A stretch of DNA of 7,708 nucleotides. It comes from Gemmatimonadota bacterium. Its GTDB lineage: Bacteria > Gemmatimonadota > Gemmatimonadetes > Longimicrobiales > UBA6960. Where the stretch lies: assembly GCA_022564535.1 (NCBI GenBank), contig JADFLD010000078.1, positions 1 to 7,708 of the forward strand, in the 5' to 3' direction. Below, piece after piece: positions 1 to 7,303 of the stretch. The translations under genes and the position numbers were made by a program. Each line of letters begins with the position of its first letter. Position 1 is the first letter of the stretch. Below the pieces are notes generated by a model, which saw only the letters and a list, made by a program, of their open reading frames with translations, ran no database searches and was not told the origin of the DNA.

Positions 1-655
1 AAATGATCACGCGATGATTGTCGAGACCGTCGGCAACCAGGATCCTGCCGTCCGGCAAGAACGCCACGTCCTGTGGACGACCGAAGTGAGTCTCGTCGTC
101 TCCCGGAACGCCCTTCTCACCCAGGGTCATGAGGAGCTCGCTACCATCATTGGAGAAGACGTAGATCTGATGGAACGTCTCGTTCACGACCCATACGCGG
201 TGCTCAGGGTCGTAGGGACTAATGCGGACTCTGTGGGGCCCAGGCCCGTCCGAGCCTTCACACAAGTGATCCCACTGGTTCCATGCTTCGATGACGTTCC
301 CGTCGCCATCCAGCGTGTAGAGGCAGTTGCGCCAGACACGGCGGTCCGTGGCACGCAGGACGTTGATCCCGATGGAACCCGCGTGTCCGGCGAATTCCGA
401 CGGGATCGGCGAGGGGAGGCGAGTCTCCCCGCGCTGGGCGATGAAGATGCGGTCCGGCGATTCCGCGAACACGCCGGAGTTCCCACCGAACGCGTAACCA
501 TGCTCGGCGAACGGCTTGTGCCATCCGGAGACGATTTCGTAAGGGCTAGGTCCCACGGGGCCCCGTCCCACGTCCTGAGAAGCGAGCGGTGTCGCCAGTG
601 CAGCGAGCAAGACGACGGCCACTGATTTCGCCACGTCTCGGCCATTCGTAGTCAT
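1..655 (-). CDS. Secreted NHL-repeat beta-propeller protein, PAL-like (partial, C-terminus off left edge)
   Basis: This is the N-terminal 218 codons of an open frame that leaves the window on the left. The ATG at 655 has AGGA 7 nt upstream (663-666). Residues 1-27 form a signal peptide (KSVAVVLLAALATPLASQ), so the product is probably exported. The mature part shows propeller blades: a first at about 56-78 (FGGNSGVFAE..RIFIAQRGE), a second at about 139-179 (GPHRVRIS..VWVVNETFHQIYVF..LLMTLGEKG) and a third from about 191 (FGRPQDVAFLPDGRILVADG). The phrases 'GPH', 'HQIYVF', 'LGEKGVPG' and 'RPQDVAFLPDGRILVADG' resemble bacterial proteins annotated as peptidyl-alpha-hydroxyglycine alpha-amidating lyase family. 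His141 and His162 are candidate metal ligands by analogy only. Cys111 and Cys132 could pair. The actual substrate is unknown; many such proteins are just NHL propellers. It lies 66 bp downstream of the membrane-protein gene on the same strand, possibly in one operon. Confidence 0.85.
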   Translation of the reverse strand, partial: MTTNGRDVAKSVAVVLLAALATPLASQDVGRGPVGPSPYEIVSGWHKPFAEHGYAFGGNSGVFAESPDRIFIAQRGETRLPSPIPSEFAGHAGSIGINVLRATDRRVWRNCLYTLDGDGNVIEAWNQWDHLCEGSDGPGPHRVRISPYDPEHRVWVVNETFHQIYVFSNDGSELLMTLGEKGVPGDDETHFGRPQDVAFLPDGRILVADGLDNHRVII

Positions 656-721
656 CACGGTTTCCTGCACGGTGGGATGGGGGTCGGCGCCTCGGACACT
701 ATCCGCCGATGCACGTGTGCG

Positions 722-1186
722 CTACGACTTCAAGAGCTTCCCTTCCTCCACGGCGCTGAGTTCAGCTCTCCGTGCGATCGCGATCGAGGCGGGGGCGAAC
801 GTCCCTCCCAATACTCCCGTCATGAGGATCGCGCCCAGGACGTCGGCCGTCGTCGTCCCTGCTTCGAATGCGCCCAGCGCACCGAACACGATCGGTACAG
901 CGGCGGCCCCAAGGACGCCCCAGATCACGCTTCGGCGAAGCGAAAGATCCAGGATCGTCTTGTGGCCTTCCCGGAGTGCGAGAAGGCTACCGAAGCCGAC
1001 TCCAGACACGAGCCCATACAGGCCCATGCCGAAAGCCCATTCGACGATCGGATTCGTCCATCCCCACACTTCGGGTGAAACGATTCCGATCACGATCCCG
1101 ACCCCGGCACCGATCACCGACCAAAGCGCTCCCCAGGTGAGGCCAACGCCGAGCAAACCGCGGAGCTTACGGACGAAGCTGTTCAT
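722..1186 (-). CDS. Four-helix integral membrane protein of unknown function
   Basis: This encodes 154 residues, mostly hydrophobic. Predicted membrane segments lie at about 14-36, 46-70, 86-108 and 113-137, with a basic N-terminus (FVRKLRG) and a charged C-terminal tail (ARRAELSAVEEGKLLKS). The helices are rich in Gly and Ala and contain small-residue packing motifs (GAGVG, SGVGFG, GVLGG). The two halves look loosely alike, as in small duplicated membrane domains, but I do not recognise a named family. The ATG at 1186 is chosen because GAGG (1192-1195) sits 5 nt upstream. An in-frame GTG at 1207 would add seven residues and has no comparable ribosome-binding site. The gene precedes the propeller gene on the same strand and diverges from the GWxTD-like pair. 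The coding call is secure because its hydrophobic pattern is coherent; the function is not known. Confidence 0.8.
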   Translation of the reverse strand: MNSFVRKLRGLLGVGLTWGALWSVIGAGVGIVIGIVSPEVWGWTNPIVEWAFGMGLYGLVSGVGFGSLLALREGHKTILDLSLRRSVIWGVLGAAAVPIVFGALGAFEAGTTTADVLGAILMTGVLGGTFAPASIAIARRAELSAVEEGKLLKS

Positions 1187-1447
1187 GTCGGCCTCGATGT
1201 GCGCCACAGTGCCCGAACAAGCGCTCGGAGGAAGCTGTCAGGAATGGACGCCGGATTGGCTGCCGGCATCCTTCCCAAACTCGGGCCGGTCGGCGATCAG
1301 CGCCAGCCGGCGTGGGCCCGCTGGTCACCGATCTGGCACCGACAGCTGCAAACCCGACGAGCCGACAGGACCGCGCGTGCAATTTTCGGTGTACCCAACG
1401 TCATAGCAGGTGTCCGGACCGCGACGATACCTCCACCCAGCGACCCC
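1187..1447. promoter_or_regulatory. Divergent intergenic region between the membrane protein and GWxTD-like operons
   Basis: These 261 bp lie between two divergent starts and must hold the 5' ends of both transcripts. I see no convincing -35/-10 pair. An A/T-richer patch at about 1379-1406 (around caattttcgg and the following gtcatagc) is the best place to look for the rightward promoter. The plus-strand frame is open through this region back to 1199, but the peptide it would encode looks like random Arg/Pro/Ala-rich shadow sequence and precedes an obvious signal peptide. Confidence 0.35.
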
Positions 1448-3235
1448 ATGCGAACCGCCACTCGACCCTTCCATACCCGAGGCTTCGCGGTAGGGGGAAC
1501 GGTTCTCGCGCTCCTGCTCGGCCCGGCGAGCGTTCTCTCCCAATCCGCGTCCGGCGACTCCACTGAAATTCTCGAAGACATGCATGAGCTTCAGCGGGAC
1601 TTCGAGCGCTATCGTGAGAGTCGCACACCCGTCGAGCAAGAGCGGCGCGGTGGGTACTGCGACGAGCGCATCGGCCGCATCTGCATCTGGTTCGGCGGTG
1701 AGGAGGAGGAGGACTTTCCAGCCGAGCTTCGCGAGGTCGGACAAGCGCGTGTCGAATTGATCCGATTTCTCTTCGACGCCATGGAACAGGTCAGCGACCG
1801 CTGGGTTCTCGGGCAACTGGTCCACTACCTCGTCGAGAGTCGAAACATGGGGGAGGCGGACCGCGTCGCGACCGCGTGCGGGATCCAGGTAACGTGGTGG
1901 TGCTCCGCGCTGCACGGATACGTCCTCCATGTGTGGACACGGTACGTCGAGGCGGAAGCCTCTTTCCGTGAGGCCCTCGCCACGATGCCCGCGGCAGAGA
2001 GAGAGGCGTGGACGACGCCCCTCTACATCTTCACCCCGGGTGCCGAGGAAGCGTTCAACCGCGCTTCGCCGGTGGTCCGTGAGCAGCAGTGGGAGCTCTT
2101 CTGGCGCCTGTCGGATCCGCTCTTCCTCCTCGAGGGCAACGATCGCCTGACGGACCATTTCGCGCGGTGGGTCCTGGCGAAGAACCGAGAGGATGCCGCC
2201 GACCCGCTGTCATTGGAGTGGGACGCCGACATGGAAGAGACACTGATTCGGTACGGAAGGAACACCGGATACAGCCGTACCCACAACCCGGCGAGAGGCC
2301 TGGGTGGCGGGAGCCTCGACACCCGCCGGATGGTGGGGCATCACCATCCGAAGAGTAGGGGCTACCTCTTCCCCGAGGACTTCCTGGAGTCACCTTCGGA
2401 CATTCCTCCGGAAAGCTGGATCACGGCGCCCCGAGAGGCGAGAACGTGGTACGCCCCACCCTACGCCCCCGACATGCGAGGGCTGGAGACACAGGTCGGC
2501 CGTTTCCGGCGAGGCGACCGAATGCTGGTCGTGGGTGCGTACAGACCTACGGTTCCCGACCCCGAAGCCGACGGACGCGTGATCTCGGCTTGGGGGCCCG
2601 ACGGCGGCATCGAGGGCCCCGCGTTGGCCGCGCTTTTCCTGATTCCGGAGGACGGAGGGGATCCCCTGTACGTACGGGGCAGCGACCCGGAGGGCGTTCT
2701 GACCATCGTGGCTCGGCCCAGCCGATACGTGAGCAGCCTCGAGGTCGTGTACATGGAAAGCAGGCAGGCGTGGCGCGCGCGGCAGGGCGTGGTCCAGCTT
2801 CCGCTGACGCCGGGGTTGGTCGACGTGTCCGACCTCATGATCCTGAAGGAGGGAGCCCCCCTTCCGGAGTCCCTCGATGAGGCCATACCGTACGTGCGAC
2901 CCGGCGTGCGCCTAAGGCCAGGCGAACGGTTCGCCGTCGTCTGGGAAGTCTACGGGCTGCGGATTCTGGAACCGGTCCGCGTCACCATCGGGTTCAGCCG
3001 GGGCCGACCGGGCTTCCTCACGCGTGTGGGGGAATTCCTCGGTGTGATCGAACCTGAGCAAGCCGTGGACATCACGTTCGACGATACAGGCCCCGACCGT
3101 GTTCAGTCCGTGTTCCGTTCCGTGGAGTTGCAACTGCCCGATCTCGAGCCGGGCGAGTACACGCTCCACTTGCGACTCGAGCTCTCAGGCCGTACACCAG
3201 TAGTGACGAGCCGCCCGATAATCGTGGAGGGGTGA
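1448..3235 (+). CDS. Secreted GWxTD-like domain protein
   Basis: This encodes 595 residues from the ATG at 1448. That start gives a clean signal peptide: basic n-region, hydrophobic core GTVLALLLG at 17-25, and cleavage near SVLSQSA (29-35). No good Shine-Dalgarno sequence precedes it. Residues 40-200 are helical and repeat-like (TPR-style), with Cys71/Cys79 and Cys144/Cys152 as likely disulphides. Residues 216-272 (ELFWRLSDPLFLLEGN, then HFARWVLAKNRED, then EWDADMEETLIRYG) resemble the GWxTD domain found in Gemmatimonadota, Acidobacteriota and Bacteroidota, but the motif reads E-W-D-A-D rather than G-W-x-T-D, so the match is degenerate. The C-terminal part (about 490-595) looks like a beta-sandwich (VVWEVYGL.., LPDLEPGEYTLHLRLEL) and resembles the end of the next protein. 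The stop is 30 bp before the next gene, consistent with an operon. The molecular role is unknown; the family assignment is inferred from motif memory. Confidence 0.85.
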   Translation: MRTATRPFHTRGFAVGGTVLALLLGPASVLSQSASGDSTEILEDMHELQRDFERYRESRTPVEQERRGGYCDERIGRICIWFGGEEEEDFPAELREVGQARVELIRFLFDAMEQVSDRWVLGQLVHYLVESRNMGEADRVATACGIQVTWWCSALHGYVLHVWTRYVEAEASFREALATMPAAEREAWTTPLYIFTPGAEEAFNRASPVVREQQWELFWRLSDPLFLLEGNDRLTDHFARWVLAKNREDAADPLSLEWDADMEETLIRYGRNTGYSRTHNPARGLGGGSLDTRRMVGHHHPKSRGYLFPEDFLESPSDIPPESWITAPREARTWYAPPYAPDMRGLETQVGRFRRGDRMLVVGAYRPTVPDPEADGRVISAWGPDGGIEGPALAALFLIPEDGGDPLYVRGSDPEGVLTIVARPSRYVSSLEVVYMESRQAWRARQGVVQLPLTPGLVDVSDLMILKEGAPLPESLDEAIPYVRPGVRLRPGERFAVVWEVYGLRILEPVRVTIGFSRGRPGFLTRVGEFLGVIEPEQAVDITFDDTGPDRVQSVFRSVELQLPDLEPGEYTLHLRLELSGRTPVVTSRPIIVEG

Positions 3236-3265
3236 GAAGACGAACATGGCACAGTCATCGTGATA

Positions 3266-4213
3266 ATGCTTCGGGGCCTCGTATCGATCTTCTGCATTCT
3301 GGCGGCAACGCTGCCGGGGACCGAACCCGATTCCGGCACGGATCCGGTGCCGGGGGCGCTTCCGTTCTTTTATGGTCTGCACACCTTCCGTGGCGAGGGG
3401 GATAGCACCACCGTCGTCGCAGCGATCGCCGTGCCAGTGAGGGGACTTCGGCGGGAGAGGGTGGACAACGGAGTCCGATATCGCTTCGACGTAAGGTTCG
3501 TGCTCGCCGACACCGTGCGACACTCCGTGGTCGTCACCGTGGACTCCGTGTTCGCCAGCATGCCGCGTCCACTGGCCCGGCAGCACCTTCTGCACACGGT
3601 CGTCGAGGTTCTGGCGCCACCCTCGAGGACCACGCTGCAACGCGTGATCGTGACCGACGCCTCCCGGCCCGGAGTAGGCCAACTCTACGACTCCCCCTTC
3701 CCCATCCCCGACTACAGCGGCACCGAACTGATGATCAGCGATATCGCGTTCGGGCTGCCCAACGCGAGTATCGGCTGGACGCGACGCGGGATCACGATCG
3801 CACTGCTGCCCACGAGCCAGTTCCCGGAAAGCTCCTTCGACATCTATTACGAGGTCTACAACCTCCCGGCGGGCACACCCTACGAGACCGAGATCGCCAT
3901 CGCGCCCGTCGATGAAGACGACGGCGAAGGCCACGTGGTCCGCATACTCTTCGCCGGCGAGTCGAAGGCGCTCGCGGACGACTCATTCGGGGAGCTCCGT
4001 CGCGTAGAGTCGGCCCTCCCCAAGGGACGCTACCGCTTCACCATCACCGTCAAAGACGAGGTCAGCGGCCAGACGGCGACGCGCTCACGTGTCGTCGACG
4101 TCCGCGGATGGGGAAGGGGCGCAACGCTGGTCCCGGCGCTGCCCAAGAGGAGTCGGGCGGAACGGGCCGAGCCCCAACGAGGCGACACGGCTACCTCTAC
4201 CTCTCGGCGCTGA
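3266..4213 (+). CDS. Secreted beta-rich protein related to GWxTD C-terminal region
   Basis: This encodes 315 residues from the ATG at 3266; a GTG two codons earlier (3260) is an equally possible start, and neither has a clear Shine-Dalgarno sequence. The N-terminus (MLRGLVSIFCILAATLPG) is a short signal peptide; Cys10 is not in a clear lipobox. The mature part is beta-strand-rich (VVVTVDSVFASMP, TTLQRVIVTDASRPG, ELMISDIAFGLP). It ends in a module with FDIYYEVYNLPAGTPYETEIAIAP at about 191-214 and ALPKGRYRFTITVKDEVSG at about 250-268, then VVDV. This is the pattern seen at the C-terminus of GWxTD-type proteins and of the upstream gene product. The last 35 residues are low-complexity Arg/Ala/Pro/Thr-rich. 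The GWxTD signature itself is absent. It follows the 595-residue gene closely, so the two are probably co-translated and may work together. The function is unknown. Confidence 0.82.
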   Translation: MLRGLVSIFCILAATLPGTEPDSGTDPVPGALPFFYGLHTFRGEGDSTTVVAAIAVPVRGLRRERVDNGVRYRFDVRFVLADTVRHSVVVTVDSVFASMPRPLARQHLLHTVVEVLAPPSRTTLQRVIVTDASRPGVGQLYDSPFPIPDYSGTELMISDIAFGLPNASIGWTRRGITIALLPTSQFPESSFDIYYEVYNLPAGTPYETEIAIAPVDEDDGEGHVVRILFAGESKALADDSFGELRRVESALPKGRYRFTITVKDEVSGQTATRSRVVDVRGWGRGATLVPALPKRSRAERAEPQRGDTATSTSRR

Positions 4214-4232
4214 GCTTCACCGGTATCCGGAC

Positions 4233-5066
4233 CTACCTCCCCTGCACGACCCTGTTCCTGAGAATGCCGATTCCCTCGATCTCCACCTCGTAGGTGTCCC
4301 CCGGCTCCATCCGGCGGGTCCGACCCATGGTGCCGGTACAGATCAGGTCCCCCGGGTAGAGCGTGAAATACTGGGAGATGTAGTGGAGCATGTAGTCGAG
4401 GCTGAAGATCAGGTCTGACGTGTTCTCGCCCTGGACCGCCTCGCCGTTGTGGCGACCTTCGATCTCCAGATTCCCGTAGTCGAGGCCGGTGACCAGATGG
4501 GGGCCCACCGCGTTGAAAGTTCGGCTCCCCTTGGCGCGGGTCCACTGGATGTCGCCGCCCTGCCAGCTCCGCTCGCTCACGTCGTTCCCCGCGGCGACGC
4601 CGAAGACGTAGTTCGGAGCGTCTTCGAGCGACACGTTCGTGGCTTCACGCCCCACGACGAGGACCATCTCCGCCTCGTAGTGGAGGTTCCGGGACTCGGC
4701 CGGGCGCACGATGTCCTCCTCGTGCCCGATGATCGAGGACGGTGGCACCAGGAAGAGTCCGGGATACTCGGCGGGCTCACCGGAGATGTGGCTCCGGAAA
4801 TTGAACGCCGTCATGAAGATCTGCTTGGGATCGACCGGCGCCTTCATGGTGACAGCGGACAGGGCGACGCTCTGGCCGGTCCTCTCTCCTCCCAGGTAGG
4901 GTGCGTCGGAAAGCCGGTGGACCGTCTCGCCGACCAGTTCACCCCATGCGATGGTCGATCCCTGTTCGTATCGAACGAAGCGTCGGACGTCCTGAGCTCG
5001 GGCGGTACTCGCCAGGCCGGCCGCCGCGACCACACACATGACGATCGATCTCGTTGTGCGCTTCAA
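4233..5066 (-). CDS. Exported fumarylacetoacetate hydrolase (FAH) family protein
   Basis: This encodes 277 residues from a TTG start at 5066, chosen because AGGAGG (5073-5078) lies exactly 6 nt upstream and because it yields a compact signal peptide (basic LKRTTR, core SIVMCVVAAAGLA, cleavage STARA|Q at 24/25). The frame continues upstream to an ATG at 5132, but that extension has no such site and would bury the signal peptide. The FAH catalytic domain is complete. The E-x-E metal pair is at 131/133 (HYEAEMVLVVG), Asp162 is in GNDVSERSWQ, and Lys179 is in RAKGSRTF. The NTSDLIFS segment is at 215-222, and PGDLICTGT then GDTYEVEIEGIGILRNRV close the fold. Family members use a divalent metal (Mg2+ or Mn2+) to cleave C-C bonds in acylpyruvates or to decarboxylate or isomerise related diacids in aromatic degradation. 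The usual TGTP turn reads TGTM. The substrate is not predictable. The gene converges with the GWxTD-like operon, 19 bp apart. Confidence 0.93.
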   Translation of the reverse strand: MKRTTRSIVMCVVAAAGLASTARAQDVRRFVRYEQGSTIAWGELVGETVHRLSDAPYLGGERTGQSVALSAVTMKAPVDPKQIFMTAFNFRSHISGEPAEYPGLFLVPPSSIIGHEEDIVRPAESRNLHYEAEMVLVVGREATNVSLEDAPNYVFGVAAGNDVSERSWQGGDIQWTRAKGSRTFNAVGPHLVTGLDYGNLEIEGRHNGEAVQGENTSDLIFSLDYMLHYISQYFTLYPGDLICTGTMGRTRRMEPGDTYEVEIEGIGILRNRVVQGR

Positions 5067-5072
5067 AGCACT

Positions 5073-5078
5073 CCTCCT
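5073..5078 (-). promoter_or_regulatory. Ribosome binding site deciding the TTG start of the FAH-family gene
   Basis: On the minus strand AGGAGG is followed by a 6-nt spacer and then TTG AAG CGC. This full match to the anti-Shine-Dalgarno core is the strongest in the window. It supports TTG at 5066 over the upstream ATG at 5132 and the downstream ATG at residue 10. Confidence 0.8.
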
Positions 5079-5178
5079 GAAGACGTGCGACGCCACCGAC
5101 CCCACCCGCCTGACATGTAACAGGTTGGCCACGTTTGCGAAAACTCTACCCTCAGGAAACTTCCCGCCTCATGCACCC

Positions 5179-5187
5179 GTAGACTAC
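5179..5187. promoter_or_regulatory. Candidate PadR operator (GTAGACTAC palindrome)
   Basis: GTAG-A-CTAC is a perfect inverted repeat around a central A, 35 bp upstream of the padR start, where a promoter would be expected. PadR-family proteins are dimers that commonly repress their own operon by binding short palindromes near the promoter. Assignment to this PadR is inference from position alone. Confidence 0.3.
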
Positions 5188-5222
5188 TACAGAAACCAAG
5201 ACAAATCTCCGGAGGATCGCAC

Positions 5223-5555
5223 GTGGATGATCACAAGTCGCCGATAAGAATGACGCCGGCGTTCTTCTTCCTCATGCTCGCCCTTACCGAGGGGAGTCGT
5301 CACGGCCACGCGATGGCCCGGGACGTGGAGGAGCGATCGGGGGGCTCGGTGACGCTCGGACCAGGATCCCTCTATTGGTCGCTCGGGCGCCTGGCGGACG
5401 TCGGGCTGATCGAAGAAGTCGATTCGCCCGAGGGTGAGACCGACGAACGCCGACGGTTTTACGGTCTCACGTCGTCCGGGCGCGAGGTGCTCGCACGTGA
5501 GACAGCGACCTTGGAACGAATCGTCGACTACGCGCGTCTCCGACGCATCGTCTGA
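5223..5555 (+). CDS. PadR-family transcriptional regulator
   Basis: This encodes 110 residues from a GTG start at 5223, with GGAGG (5211-5215) 7 nt upstream. It is a compact winged-helix protein. Residues 10-40 form the first helices (TPAFFFLMLALTEGSRHGHAM), and LGPGSLYWSLGRLADVGLIEE at 45-65 is the PadR recognition-helix signature. The wing has ERRRFYGLTSSGREVL at 75-90, and a short C-terminal helix (ATLERIVDYARLRR) is suited to dimerisation. The length matches the short PadR subfamily that sits next to ADOP permeases in Acidobacteriota and Gemmatimonadota. The permease gene starts 3 bp after its stop, so the two are almost certainly one transcript and possibly translationally coupled. It most likely represses its own operon; the inducing ligand is unknown. 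Confidence 0.95.
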   Translation: MDDHKSPIRMTPAFFFLMLALTEGSRHGHAMARDVEERSGGSVTLGPGSLYWSLGRLADVGLIEEVDSPEGETDERRRFYGLTSSGREVLARETATLERIVDYARLRRIV

Positions 5556-5558
5556 TCC

Positions 5559-7303
5559 ATGCTGGGCCGATCCTTCTTCCGTCTGCTGTTGCTCCTCTAC
5601 CCGTCGTGGTTCCGGAACCGCTTCGGAGTGGAGATGCTCGCGGAGTTCGACGCGTCGCGGGCGCGGTATCGGATACCGAGAGAGACCGGGGCGTTCTGGT
5701 TCCGCATCGTCCTGGACTTTTTCAAAACCGTTCCTCGGACCTGGTGGCACTCGCTGTCGGTCCTGCCCCAACCGCACAGATCATCGAACGAGAGGCAATT
5801 ACACGTGTTTGATCACCTTTTGAAGGACATTCAGCTCGCTTTCCGTGGCTTGATTCGGAGGCCCGGGCCGGCGCTCATTGCGATCCTCGCTCTCGGTCTA
5901 GGCATTGGCCTGACGACGGGCATGTTCAGCATCGTGAACGGCGTGATTCTCAAGGGCCTTCCCGTCGAGGATCCGCACGAGCTCATGGCACTCAACCGCA
6001 TCAATCCGTCCGAGGGCCAGGGTCGTCTGGTGACCCGGATCCACGACTACACGGATCTGCGCGACCGCCAAACCACCTTCGAGGGACTCGCCGCCTACGA
6101 GATCACCACGTTCAACCTCGCCTCCGGAGACGGGCCACCCGACTTCGTCAGCGGAGCGAACGTCACGACCAACACCTTCCGTCTGCTGAGGACCGCACCG
6201 GTACTGGGCCGGGAATTCGCGGAGGGGGACGACCTCCCCGGCGCCCAATCTGTGGCCCTCATCGGGTACCGATTCTGGCAGGATCGATTCAACGGAGCGA
6301 GAACCGTACTCGGGAGCACCGTCCGCCTCGATGGCCGGCCCACGCAGATCATCGGCATCATGCCAGACGGCTTCGAGTTCCCTTTCAATCAACAACTTTG
6401 GAGGCCGTTACCCGCGAGTGACCTCTCTTCGGAGAGGGGCTCGGGTCCGTCCATCCTCGCCTTTGGACGCCTCTCGGACGGGGTATCCGAGGCACAGGCC
6501 CAAAGCGACCTCCGCCGAATCATGGAGCAGCTAGCGGTCGAACATCCTGATACCAACGAAGGCATGACGGTCGTCATTGGGCCGTACGTGCAGGAGTTGA
6601 TCGGTTATCAGATTCCGAGCCTCATGTACACGATGCTCGCCGCCGTCTCCCTGGTGCTCCTGATCGCGTGCGCGAACGTGGCGAATCTGCTGCTGGCTCG
6701 GGCGACACTGCGGAGCAAGGAGGTCGCCGTCAAGACCGCGCTCGGGGCGAGCCGAGCGCGCGTCGTATTCCAGCTTCTCGTGGACTCCTCGGCGATCGCC
6801 GTGCTCGGCGGGGCGCTGGGCCTGGGCATCGCCCAGATCGGAATCAGTGCCTTCAACCGAGCTCTGATGTCGTCCCCGCAAGGCGTGCCGTTCTGGTTCG
6901 CCATCGAGCTCGACATGGCGGTGTTGCTCTTCGTCCTGTTCTTGACCGTAGGGGCAAGCCTGTTATCGGGCGTGATCCCCGCGTTCCGAGCGTCTCGGGC
7001 CGACGTGAACGAGATCTTGAAGGACGATTCCAGAGGCACGTCCTCGCTGAGTATCGGACGGCTGAGTCGGGGACTCGTCGTAGTGGAAGTGGCGTTTTCG
7101 TTCGCGCTCCTCGTGTCGGCTGGCCTCATGGTGAAGAGCGTGACGAACCTGGCCAACGTGGAGTACCCCTTCGACGGGGAGAACGTGTTCATCGCCACAC
7201 TGTCTTTGCCGGCGACGGACTATCCCGGAGACGACGAACGACTACGCTTCTTCGACCAATTGCGTGAGCGATTGAACGGCGAACCTTCGGTGATCTCCAC
7301 TAG
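5559..7303 (+). CDS. ADOP-family MacB/FtsX-like ABC permease, disrupted by an insertion sequence
   Basis: The ATG at 5559 lies 3 bp after padR, with no clear ribosome-binding site, so coupling is likely. About 581 native residues remain. Residues 1-80 are the ADOP prefix region (RLLLLLYPSWFRNRFGVEML), which supports this start over the GTG at residue 83. Residues 90-330 hold a first membrane helix (about 104-130) and a MacB-type periplasmic core (VLGREFAEGDD, VALIGYRFWQDRF, VRLDGRPTQIIGIMP). Residues 354-480 are an FtsX domain with three helices and the hallmarks ACANVANLLLARA, KEVAVKTALGASR and PAFRASRADVNEILKDD. A fifth helix (about 503-527) and the start of the second periplasmic core follow. 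Family members are usually about 800 residues with two such halves, so most of the second half is missing. Homology stops near residue 581 (7303). The frame stays open through the inserted DNA to the window edge, giving a chimeric tail. No ATPase is adjacent, as is usual for these orphan permeases. Confidence 0.9.

Larger units (their letters stand above)
5067..5222. promoter_or_regulatory. Divergent regulatory region between FAH gene and padR-ADOP operon
   Basis: This 156-bp region separates divergent starts. On the minus strand a weak sigma70-like pair is visible: TTTTCG (5138-5143) and TTACAT (5115-5120), 17 bp apart, which would give a leader of about 40 nt for the FAH gene. Each hexamer matches consensus at only three positions. 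On the plus strand the A/T-richer segment 5179-5206 includes the palindrome GTAGACTAC and is followed by GGAGG (5211-5215), 7 nt before the GTG start of padR. The promoter calls are tentative. Confidence 0.4.

Noticed and set aside
14..625. Plus-strand open frame of 203 codons
   Set aside because: It is antisense to the propeller gene, which has a signal peptide, NHL blades and a ribosome-binding site; the plus-strand translation shows no coherent features.
184..645. Minus-strand 153-codon frame starting near the propeller gene
   Set aside because: It is an off-frame shadow rich in Ser, Arg and Thr; the frame starting at 655 gives the recognisable protein.
693..705. CGGACACTATCCG inverted repeat between the membrane-protein and propeller genes
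   Set aside because: The four-base arms are too short to support an operator or terminator.
1199..1447. 83-codon upstream extension of the GWxTD-like protein
   Set aside because: It would precede a signal peptide, has random-looking composition and overlaps the divergent promoter region.
3246..3263. Five-codon ATG frame (ATG GCA CAG TCA TCG TGA) before the second secreted protein
   Set aside because: It is too short and lacks a ribosome-binding site; a coupling leader peptide is possible but unsupported.
3185..3934. 249-codon minus-strand frame
   Set aside because: It is antisense to the secreted beta-rich protein, is rich in His, Gly, Arg and Asp, and has no recognisable motif; it is a high-GC shadow.
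5067..5132. 22-residue N-terminal extension of the FAH protein from the ATG at 5132
   Set aside because: The TTG at 5066 has a perfect AGGAGG at ideal spacing and a proper signal peptide; the extension would put 22 residues ahead of it.
5187..5777. 196-codon minus-strand frame
   Set aside because: It is antisense to PadR and the start of the permease, both strongly supported.
6608..7198. 196-codon minus-strand frame and a 199-codon plus-strand frame (6668-7267)
   Set aside because: Both overlap the permease's conserved FtsX region in other frames and have no domain features.
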